From Sunxiuqinia sp963677175 (GTDB lineage Bacteria > Bacteroidota > Bacteroidia > Bacteroidales > Prolixibacteraceae), in NCBI GenBank assembly GCA_963677175.2, contig CAXXES010000001.1, positions 124,001 to 188,000 on the forward strand: DNA of 64,000 nucleotides, read 5' to 3'. Position numbers and translations under genes: made by a program. The notes under the pieces were generated by a model, which worked only from the letters and a program-made list of their open reading frames with translations, ran no database searches and had not been told where the DNA came from. Below are positions 46,093-52,929 of the stretch, piece after piece; within the stretch, counting starts at the first letter, position 1; every line of letters begins with the position of its first letter.

Positions 46093-46584
46093 ATGGTTTT
46101 TGTTGGGTTCATGGCTTTTGTTATTCTGTTGCGCATTGGCGAATTAATTCTGTCGAGAAGAAATGAAAAATGGCTTCTGAAAAATGGGGCTGTTGAGCAT
46201 GGCAAAAAGCATTACCCACTAATCGTAGCGCTGCACTCCTTATTTATTCTATCAGTAATTTTAGAATATCGATTCTGCTCACCCAATTCTTTCTCGTTAC
46301 CCCTGATTATTTTCTATCTCATGCTGATCGCCTTTAAAGCCTGGGTGATTTTGTCACTTGGAAAATTCTGGAATACCAAAATATACCGCATCCCCAACTT
46401 CGCCTTGGTTGAAAAAGGACCCTATGCTTTTATAAAACATCCGAACTACCTGATTGTAATTGCAGAAATCGCAATCATACCACTTGCCTTTCATTTGTAT
46501 TACACAGCAATCCTTTTTAGTTTTCTCAATGCCTTGATGCTAATTGTAAGAATCCGAGCCGAAAACAAAGCCCTAAAATCTTGA
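46093..46584 (+). CDS. ICMT-like membrane O-methyltransferase, PKS partner
   Basis: 163 residues, four to five membrane helices. C-terminal SAM-site pattern: VEKGPYAFIKHPNYLIVIAE (KHPNY motif), and a terminal RIRAENKAL (R-x-x-x-E). It is one base after the type III PKS stop, thus cotranscribed and probably translationally linked. By analogy with BpsB-type proteins it would methylate the polyketide product at the membrane. The stop is followed by the dyad ACGAAC-aacatc-GTTCGT with TTTT (46593-46614), a possible weak terminator. Confidence 0.88.
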   Translation: MVFVGFMAFVILLRIGELILSRRNEKWLLKNGAVEHGKKHYPLIVALHSLFILSVILEYRFCSPNSFSLPLIIFYLMLIAFKAWVILSLGKFWNTKIYRIPNFALVEKGPYAFIKHPNYLIVIAEIAIIPLAFHLYYTAILFSFLNALMLIVRIRAENKALKS

Positions 46585-46592
46585 AATTGAAC

Positions 46593-46614
46593 ACGAACAA
46601 CATCGTTCGTTTTC
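46593..46614 (+). terminator. Weak hairpin after the PKS-methyltransferase pair
   Basis: Perfect 6-bp arms ACGAAC / GTTCGT with a 6-base loop, then TTTT, 9 bases past the stop. It could instead be an operator for the tetR promoter that begins just downstream. Confidence 0.4.
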
Positions 46615-46617
46615 AGA

Positions 46618-46649
46618 TTTGGAAAAATAAGAATTACACGCTAGCTTTG
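46618..46649 (+). promoter_or_regulatory. Canonical Bacteroidota promoter of the tetR gene
   Basis: A -33 TTTG (46618-46621), 20-base spacer, and -7 TAGCTTTG (46642-46649), matching TTTG-N19..21-TAnnTTTG exactly. The tetR ATG is 22 bases further on. Confidence 0.75.
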
Positions 46650-46650
46650 T

Positions 46651-46664
46651 AGACTGATTAGTCG
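46651..46664. promoter_or_regulatory. Candidate TetR operator O1, over the tetR start site
   Basis: AGACT-GATT-AGTCG, an inverted repeat (GACT/AGTC) placed one base after the -7 box of the tetR promoter, where bound protein would block initiation. A second copy with the same arms is at 47253. Confidence 0.65.
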
Positions 46665-46671
46665 ATTTGTT

Positions 46672-47235
46672 ATGAATGAGAAAAGACAACTAATATTGGA
46701 AGCGGCCCTCAAACTATTTGTAAACAATGGTTTTCATGCTACACCAACATCGAAAATTGCACAAACAGCCGGCGTAGCCACCGGAACCTTATTTCATCAC
46801 TTTAAAACCAAAGAAGAACTGATCAACACGCTCTACCTGGAAACCAAAGATGTCTTGATCCAGTCAATTTCCAGCAAGGTGGAAGAACAGGAAACCATCA
46901 AAGGAAAGCTCCGGCAAATGTTTTTCAATGCCATCCACTGGGCTGTGAATCACCCCGAGCACCAGTTATTCTACGATCAATTCAGCAATTCACCCTTTAT
47001 CTCTAACATCACCCGGGAGCTTGGACATCAACGGTTCCAGTTTATTTACGACATTCTAAAACAAGGGCAGGAAAACGATATTCTAAAGCCCATAGCCATT
47101 GACCTCTTGTTTGAAGCCATTCAGGGAACCTTAAATGGAATTACAAAATACCTGATGGATCATCCTGACAAGATAACCGATGAGCAATGCCTGGAAAGTG
47201 CTTTTTCCTTATACTGGGACACCTTGAAAGGCTGA
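46672..47235 (+). CDS. TetR/AcrR-family transcriptional regulator
   Basis: 187 residues. The N-terminal HTH (about 5-50) is typical: ILEAALKLFVNNGFHATPTSKIAQTAGVATGTLFHHFKTKEELI. The C-terminal ligand domain is helical and unclassified. Inverted repeats AGACT-N4-AGTCG occur both at its own transcription start and 34 bases before the next gene (47300), so autoregulation plus control of the SDR pair is likely. The effector is probably a hydrophobic molecule, perhaps the PKS product. Confidence 0.94.
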   Translation: MNEKRQLILEAALKLFVNNGFHATPTSKIAQTAGVATGTLFHHFKTKEELINTLYLETKDVLIQSISSKVEEQETIKGKLRQMFFNAIHWAVNHPEHQLFYDQFSNSPFISNITRELGHQRFQFIYDILKQGQENDILKPIAIDLLFEAIQGTLNGITKYLMDHPDKITDEQCLESAFSLYWDTLKG

Positions 47236-47252
47236 AAAAGAAAACCGACAAT

Positions 47253-47266
47253 AGACTAAACAGTCG
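47253..47266. promoter_or_regulatory. Candidate TetR operator O2, before the SDR gene
   Basis: AGACT-AAAC-AGTCG: arms identical to O1 with a different 4-base spacer, between the tetR stop and the ATG at 47300. Confidence 0.62.
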
Positions 47267-47299
47267 TCAGAAATCAACATTTAAAAAATAGAACAACCA

Positions 47300-48370
47300 A
47301 TGACTACAATTGATAAAAAGAAACCCGTACTGGTAACCGGAGGAACAGGTTACCTCGCCTCATGGATTGTCAAACAACTGCTAGACCAAGGCTTCCACGT
47401 TAACACAACCGTCAGAAACAAAGCAAACCAGCAGAAATATCAACATCTGCTCGACATAGCCAGCGAAAGCCAGGGCCAACTCTCTATTTACGAAGCTGAT
47501 TTGCTGCTCGACCATTCGTTTCAAGAAGCGATGAACGGCTGCGAACTGGTTGTTCACACCGCTTCGCCATTCAAAATTTCGGGTATCAAAAACCCGGATA
47601 AGGAATTGGTACAGCCAGCATTGCAGGGAACCCGAAATGTTTTATTCACAGCCAATGACACGGACTCTGTAAAACGGGTAGTACTCACGTCCAGCATTGT
47701 CGCCATGATGGGAGACGCAGCAGACATTCAAGAGTTAAGCAAAGGTTTACTAACTGAAGCAAATTGGAACACAACTAGTTCCGTCAATCATCAACCTTAC
47801 CCCTACTCCAAAACAATGGCTGAAAAAGAAGCCTGGAAGATTGCAAAAAAACAAAGTCGGTGGGATTTGGTGGTGATTAACCCGGGCTTTATTCTTGGCC
47901 CTTCGCTTAGCCAAAGAACCGACTCAACCAGCATTGACCTGATGATCCAGCTGTTTTCCGGCAAATATAAAACAGGGGCACCCAAAGGAGACCAGGCTAT
48001 GGTTGATGTTCGCGATGTAGCCAAAGCGCATATTTTAGCTGGGTTCACCCCTGCTGCCACTGGACGGCATTTAACGGCAGCTCACCAAAAGGATTTTTTG
48101 GCAATTGCCAAAATTATAAAAGACAAACACCCCTCCTATCCCGTTCCAACAAAACATGTCGCCAAGTGGCTTTTAAAACTGCTTGGTCCGCTTATGGGAT
48201 TTTCGAGAAAATACATTGAACGCAATGTGGGGCATGACGTTGTATTCGATAACTCCTACATTCAAACCGATTTAAAAATGACTTTCATTCCATTTGAGAA
48301 ATCGGTCACAGACCATTTTGAGCAGCTGGCTTCCGATGGATTAATACCCGATAAACGATTACAATCATGA
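47300..48370 (+). CDS. Extended SDR, aldehyde/dihydroflavonol reductase-like
   Basis: 356 residues. N-terminal NAD(P) motif PVLVTGGTGYLASWIVKQLL (TGGTGYLA, about 12-19). The catalytic set is a Ser in LTSSIVAM and Tyr-x3-Lys in YPYSKTMAEKEAW (about 173-185), the atypical DFR/anthocyanidin-reductase pattern YxxxK. The family reduces aldehydes and ketones, including flavonoid-like phenolics, with NADPH. It overlaps the next gene by four bases (ATGA). Placed downstream of candidate operator O2. It could modify a polyketide product or detoxify aldehydes. Confidence 0.9.
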   Translation: MTTIDKKKPVLVTGGTGYLASWIVKQLLDQGFHVNTTVRNKANQQKYQHLLDIASESQGQLSIYEADLLLDHSFQEAMNGCELVVHTASPFKISGIKNPDKELVQPALQGTRNVLFTANDTDSVKRVVLTSSIVAMMGDAADIQELSKGLLTEANWNTTSSVNHQPYPYSKTMAEKEAWKIAKKQSRWDLVVINPGFILGPSLSQRTDSTSIDLMIQLFSGKYKTGAPKGDQAMVDVRDVAKAHILAGFTPAATGRHLTAAHQKDFLAIAKIIKDKHPSYPVPTKHVAKWLLKLLGPLMGFSRKYIERNVGHDVVFDNSYIQTDLKMTFIPFEKSVTDHFEQLASDGLIPDKRLQS

Positions 48371-49026
48371 AAAAATTAACAGCCAATATTATTGGAGCAA
48401 CCGGACTGGTTGGCAGTTATTTGCTACAACAGCTACTTAACGACGACCGTTTTGAACAGATCCGGGTTTTTACCCGTCGAACAACCAGCTTATCGCACCC
48501 AAAGCTGAACGAGCATTTGGTGAATTTTGACCAGATTGATGAGTGGTTATCGCTCATCAAAGGTGACGTACTTTTTTCAACACTCGGCACCACCCTGAAG
48601 AAAGCAGGCAGTAAGGAAAAACAGTTTCTGATTGATTACAGCTACCAATATCAGGCTGCCGAAGCCGCTGCCCAAAATGGGGTCTCAGACTATATCTTGG
48701 TTTCATCGGCCGGAGCCAATGCCAACTCGAAAATTTTCTACCAAAAAATGAAAGGAGAACTGGATGAGGCCGTGAAAATATTGGATTTCAAAAAGATCGT
48801 CATCCTGCGCCCATCCATCCTTGATGGTGAACGACAGGAAAAACGGGTAGCCGAAAAAGTCGGAATCAAAGTCACCCGTTGGCTCACCCAATATTTTTTC
48901 AAAAGATACCGCCCCATTCATGCAAAAACAGTAGCCCAGGCCATGATCAAGTCCATTTTTAACGAAGAGCTGACACCCCATTATCAGATTTTCGAATTGG
49001 ATGAAGTGACGAAGCTGGCTTCTTGA
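48367..49026 (+). CDS. NAD(P)-binding Rossmann protein, HTATIP2/YwnB-like
   Basis: 219 residues, atypical SDR. The dinucleotide loop is NIIGATGLVGSYLLQQLL (GATGLVG), with VLFSTLGTTLKKAGSKE and YILVSSAGANANS; the last segments YYQKMKGELDEAV carry the YxxxK-like pair. The family (HTATIP2/TIP30-like) is of uncertain activity, acting as reductase or redox sensor. Its ATG overlaps the SDR stop, so the two are translationally coupled and form one unit with tetR. Confidence 0.85.
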   Translation: MKKLTANIIGATGLVGSYLLQQLLNDDRFEQIRVFTRRTTSLSHPKLNEHLVNFDQIDEWLSLIKGDVLFSTLGTTLKKAGSKEKQFLIDYSYQYQAAEAAAQNGVSDYILVSSAGANANSKIFYQKMKGELDEAVKILDFKKIVILRPSILDGERQEKRVAEKVGIKVTRWLTQYFFKRYRPIHAKTVAQAMIKSIFNEELTPHYQIFELDEVTKLAS

Positions 49027-49122
49027 TCAGCAATGTATTCATGAAAACCATCCAGTTCTGTTTGATTTAAACCAGGACTGTCTTATTTTTGATAGTCCTG
49101 AACACATTTAAGCGAATCGAAA

Positions 49123-50112
49123 ATGAAAACCTCAGGCATTTTATTCTTTCTTCTCTGTTTAACCAGTCAGCTTTTCTCGCAACTGGTTGAAATAGATGGC
49201 ATCCCAAGAGATACCTCCTTTACGCCCTATTCGGCCTGGATGAAAATCAAAAAAGACTTTCCGGATGCCGAAATTGTCAAGCCACATTTACCCGGAAACG
49301 TAAAAGCAACTTGCGACCTGGTTTATACGAGCTTGCCTAAAACGAAATACGGCAAGCGTGATCTGCATTTGGACCTTTTTCAACCCAAAAGCGAAGGAAA
49401 ATATCCGACCCTGATCTTGATTTTTGGTGGCGGCTGGCGTTCGGGCAGCAAAGCGGCGCAAGTACCCATGGCACAACAAATCGCTGCCAAAGGATATGTT
49501 ACGGCAACTGTTGAATACCGCCTTTCGCCCGAAGCGCTTTATCCGGCTGCCGTTCACGACATCAAAGCTGCCATTCGTTATTTGCGGATCAATGCTAAAA
49601 AATACAACATCGATCCCTACCGCATCGCCATTTCTGGAAGTTCGGCCGGAGGACAGCTTGCCGCGCTGGTTGGAATGACTGCTGATGTGAAGAAATTTGA
49701 TGGCTATTCGGCATGCATAAATCAACCGACCAGTATTCAGGCTATTATCGACATGGATGGCATTATGGACTTCACCGACCCCAACGAAAGCGCAAAGGAT
49801 GATGATCCCAACAAATACTCAGCCGGTGCCTACTGGTTTGGGGCAACTTACAAAGAGGCGCCCGAAAAATGGGTAGAAGCATCACCCTTAATCTATGCCG
49901 GAAAAGACACGCCTCCAATCTTATTTATCAACAGCGCCTTGCCCCGCTTTCATGCCGGCAGGAATCAGGTCATCGAAAAACTGGATAGCTACGGAATCTA
50001 CACCGAGGTACAAACCCTACCCGATACGCCGCACCCATTTTGGCTGTTCCATCCGTGGTTTGATCAAACAGTGGGTTACATGGTGGCCTTCCTTGATAAA
50101 CAATTTAAATGA
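49123..50112 (+). CDS. Secreted alpha/beta hydrolase, carbohydrate-esterase-like
   Basis: 329 residues with signal peptide (ILFFLLCLTSQLFSQ). Hydrolase fold with oxyanion segment LIFGGGWRSGSK (HGGG-like, here FGGGW) and nucleophile Ser in AISGSSAGGQLAALVG (GSSAG, about residue 170). The acidic and His members lie in the C-terminal third (TPHPFWLF). It resembles the BD-FAE/CE10 group acting on acetyl or feruloyl sugars. Its stop overlaps the pectinesterase start (ATGA), implying joint action on acetylated or methylated pectin. Confidence 0.88.
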   Translation: MKTSGILFFLLCLTSQLFSQLVEIDGIPRDTSFTPYSAWMKIKKDFPDAEIVKPHLPGNVKATCDLVYTSLPKTKYGKRDLHLDLFQPKSEGKYPTLILIFGGGWRSGSKAAQVPMAQQIAAKGYVTATVEYRLSPEALYPAAVHDIKAAIRYLRINAKKYNIDPYRIAISGSSAGGQLAALVGMTADVKKFDGYSACINQPTSIQAIIDMDGIMDFTDPNESAKDDDPNKYSAGAYWFGATYKEAPEKWVEASPLIYAGKDTPPILFINSALPRFHAGRNQVIEKLDSYGIYTEVQTLPDTPHPFWLFHPWFDQTVGYMVAFLDKQFK

Positions 50113-51131
50113 GAATCAATATGAAACTTTCGAAATACTTTTTCTTCTTTGGAATGTTCCTCTTTTCTGCCGGTCTTGCATTCGCTCAATATGAAACTAA
50201 AATCACCGTTGTACAAGATGGCAGCGGCGATTTCACCACCATCCAGGAAGCCATTGATGCCAGCAAGGCATTTCCCGATGAGCGGGTGACCGTCTTCATC
50301 AAAAATGGGACCTACCGTGAAAAAGTGCTTGTCCCTGCATGCAACACCAAGCTGTCGCTGATTGGCGAGAGCGCCGAAAAAACCATCCTCACCTACGATG
50401 ACTATTTCGACAAAATTGACCGCGGACGAAACAGCACGTTTTACACCTACACGCTGAAAGTGGAGGCCAATGATTTTCATGCTGAAAACCTGACCATTGC
50501 CAATACAGCCGGCCCAGTGGGACAAGCTGTCTCCCTGCATGTGAACGGCGATCGCTGCTCGTTTACAAACTGCCGCTTGTTGGGCCACCAGGATACGCTT
50601 TACACCGAAGGCGAAGCCAGCCGCCAGTATTTTTCCAACTGCCACATTGAGGGAACCACCGACTTTATTTTTGGAGAAGCCACTGTGCTTTTCGAGCAAT
50701 GCACGATTCACAGTTTAAGCGATTCGTACATTACCGCGGCCAGCACGCCCAAAGGAAAACCTTTTGGTTATGTTTTTCAAGCGTGTAAACTGACTGCCGC
50801 CGAGGGTGTAGAAAAAGTTTACCTCGGTCGTCCGTGGCGCGACTATGCCAAGGTTGTTTTCATGAACTGCGAACTGGGCGCCCACATTCTACCCGAAGGA
50901 TGGGCTAATTGGAGCGGAACCTCGCGTGACCAAACCGCCTTTTATGCTGAGTATCAAAATTCAGGTGAAGGAACCCAAAGCAGGCAACGGATCGGCTGGA
51001 GCCACCAGCTGACAAAAAAACAGGCCCGGCAATACACCAAAAACAAGATTCTGGCTCCGATATTTGCTGATGAACCCGCAGCAAGCGTCTGGACTAACAG
51101 GGCCGTTGGGCAAAATACAATTCAGCCTTAA
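50109..51131 (+). CDS. Pectinesterase (CE8)
   Basis: 340 residues. A signal peptide follows a second Met at residue 5 (ending AFAQ), so the true start may be 50121; the outer ATG overlaps the previous stop. Right-handed parallel beta-helix. CE8 motifs: GHQDTLYT (first catalytic Asp), GTTDFIFGEA (second Asp), YLGRPWRDYA (Arg, Trp). It demethylates homogalacturonan outside the cytoplasm. With the coupled esterase it makes a two-gene pectin de-esterification unit; no pectate lyase or GH28 is in the window. Confidence 0.94.
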   Translation: MRINMKLSKYFFFFGMFLFSAGLAFAQYETKITVVQDGSGDFTTIQEAIDASKAFPDERVTVFIKNGTYREKVLVPACNTKLSLIGESAEKTILTYDDYFDKIDRGRNSTFYTYTLKVEANDFHAENLTIANTAGPVGQAVSLHVNGDRCSFTNCRLLGHQDTLYTEGEASRQYFSNCHIEGTTDFIFGEATVLFEQCTIHSLSDSYITAASTPKGKPFGYVFQACKLTAAEGVEKVYLGRPWRDYAKVVFMNCELGAHILPEGWANWSGTSRDQTAFYAEYQNSGEGTQSRQRIGWSHQLTKKQARQYTKNKILAPIFADEPAASVWTNRAVGQNTIQP

Positions 51132-51145
51132 TCAACTGGCTATCA

Positions 51146-52054
51146 TCACAAATTAAAAATATACCCCAGCGAAAGACGAAAAAACGAGCTTTCGTCATAG
51201 CTTATGCCATCACCCATGGTTTGCGGAAGGTTGTAAATCCAGGCCGCTTCAAGATCAAATTGCTTGTACTTGATATTCAAGGGCAATTGCAACTGCACAT
51301 TCATCAAACCAAAAGCATCTTCATAATAATAGTCGTATCCGATGTTGGTCACCGGATCAATGATCACTTCGTTTAGCTGGTATTCAACCAGTTCCGAACC
51401 AAAATAAAGCGACACCTCAGGCTCCAATCTGATTTTATCGTAGGTGCCCAACCGAACCAAATCCAGGTAGCCAAAAGCATCCCACGAAAGGGTTGTGCCC
51501 ACATCATCACCCAGCAAAAAGTAAGCATCGAAACGAGTCCCCAGGCTTTTGCTTTTCAGCGTGACTCCCGTATTTAGCCCACTGGTATACAACGGATCAA
51601 ATTCAGGGTCATCATTGTTGAAGAAGAAATAATCATACGAAAGGCGGTACCTGAAAAAATCCATTTTCTTCAGGCTTTTGCTGTAACCAGCCGTCAGGAT
51701 CGTTGTGCGGTAACCGGGTTCGAGCTGGCTGTACCAGGCTCCCGAAATTCCGGCATAAAACCCTTTGGAATGTAGGTAATACAACTGGCCAGACAGGTTG
51801 TGCTGCTGCGTGCCAATTTCGCGCCCGGCAAAGAAAGTCCGCGAATCAAAACTGTTGCGGAAGTATAAAAACTGAAAGTTCTTTTTCAAGCCAAACAAGT
51901 AGCTCAGGTCATCATCATCATCAAAAATCACCTCATTCAATAACGAATCAAGTCTCGCTTCCCGTAAATCATCGGTCATATGGGGTTGCTGTGCTTTCAG
52001 GCTTTGACTGAAAATGAGCATTAAAATAAATCCTGTGGTAATCAGCTTCCTCAT
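51146..52054 (-). CDS. Probable outer-membrane beta-barrel protein, unknown
   Basis: 302 residues with a signal peptide (ending SLKAQ). After a short acidic linker (NEVIFDDDDDLSY) the rest alternates polar and aromatic residues in strand-like runs (AGISGAWYSQL; FRYRLSYDYFFF; FRLSLGYIFNL) and ends in a C-terminal aromatic-hydrophobic strand, as outer-membrane barrels do. No named family recognised. It may be a small porin or an assembly protein. It is 95 bases downstream of the Q-rich protein gene on the same strand. Confidence 0.75.
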   Translation of the reverse strand: MRKLITTGFILMLIFSQSLKAQQPHMTDDLREARLDSLLNEVIFDDDDDLSYLFGLKKNFQFLYFRNSFDSRTFFAGREIGTQQHNLSGQLYYLHSKGFYAGISGAWYSQLEPGYRTTILTAGYSKSLKKMDFFRYRLSYDYFFFNNDDPEFDPLYTSGLNTGVTLKSKSLGTRFDAYFLLGDDVGTTLSWDAFGYLDLVRLGTYDKIRLEPEVSLYFGSELVEYQLNEVIIDPVTNIGYDYYYEDAFGLMNVQLQLPLNIKYKQFDLEAAWIYNLPQTMGDGISYDESSFFRLSLGYIFNL

Positions 52055-52148
52055 GATACATTAAGTAGTCTTGCGGATATTCATTAAAAATAAAGCCCGC
52101 GGCAACTGGTGTCGCCAACGAGCTATACCTGCCCATTAGTCATCTGAG

Positions 52149-52757
52149 CTAATTTCCCCCTTTACCGTTTCCTTTTTGTCCTCTTTGCTGAGCCTTTTCC
52201 TTCATCTGCTCTTCCATTTCAGCCTGGGTCGACTGATGAACCTGATTCCGGATTCGTTGCTGAACGCCTTCGCCGAGTCCATCCGAATTTTCCTGGTGTT
52301 GCTGCAGCCGTTTGCGGACTTGTTGCATCTGATCTTCGCCCATATTGGCCTGCATTTGTTCGCGCTGCTCCAGTCGAAGTTGCTGATGGGCTTCCAGCAT
52401 TTCCTGTTGTCCGGCACTAAACGATGCCTGCAACGCTTCCCGTTTTTCTTCGCGGGTCATTTCAGTGTTTTCCAGAATAGCCAACTGTTCTTCGGAAAAA
52501 GTAGACCGGAAAGCATCTCTAAACTCCCGACCATTGGCGCGTGCCTGATTCAATATAGCCTGTTGTTCACCGGTAAGCTTCAGCGTTTGATCTTGCAAAC
52601 GGAAGCGATCCCGGTCTTGATCTTTGTCCTGGTCACTATCGGAATCCTGATGGATCCGGTCACGAATTTGGTCACCATTTCCCTGTGCCCATACGGTGGT
52701 GGTTGTCATCCCTGCAATCAGGGCCAGTGCTGCGAATGTTCTCATCATTGTTTTCAT
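52149..52757 (-). CDS. Exported Gln/Glu-rich helical protein, Spy/CpxP (LTxxQ)-like
   Basis: 202 residues from the ATG at 52757, which opens a clean signal peptide (FAALALIAGMTTTTVWAQ). The frame extends upstream into the TonB receptor gene, without start support. The mature part is charged and helical: an Asp/Arg/Gln-rich segment, then LTGEQQAILNQARAN and SEEQLAILENTEMTREEKRE, two LTxxQ-like motifs of periplasmic Spy/CpxP chaperones. It ends in a Gly/Lys/Gln tail. A role as periplasmic chaperone or metal/stress responder is inferred. It is probably the last gene of the sigma/FecR/TonB unit. Confidence 0.75.
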   Translation of the reverse strand: MKTMMRTFAALALIAGMTTTTVWAQGNGDQIRDRIHQDSDSDQDKDQDRDRFRLQDQTLKLTGEQQAILNQARANGREFRDAFRSTFSEEQLAILENTEMTREEKREALQASFSAGQQEMLEAHQQLRLEQREQMQANMGEDQMQQVRKRLQQHQENSDGLGEGVQQRIRNQVHQSTQAEMEEQMKEKAQQRGQKGNGKGGN

Positions 52758-52929
52758 AATGCGTGTTTTGAATGATTTCTTTTGAATGTCTTTCACCTGC
52801 AAACCGCACAAGAATGATTTTACCCTACCCTGTTGTACTAATATCTTTTTTGAAAGTATGTTTTTTTTAAGCCTTGAGTTTGGGGAAGCGCAAATTTCTT
52901 CAGCCGAATCACGACGGTTGGATTCGGTC

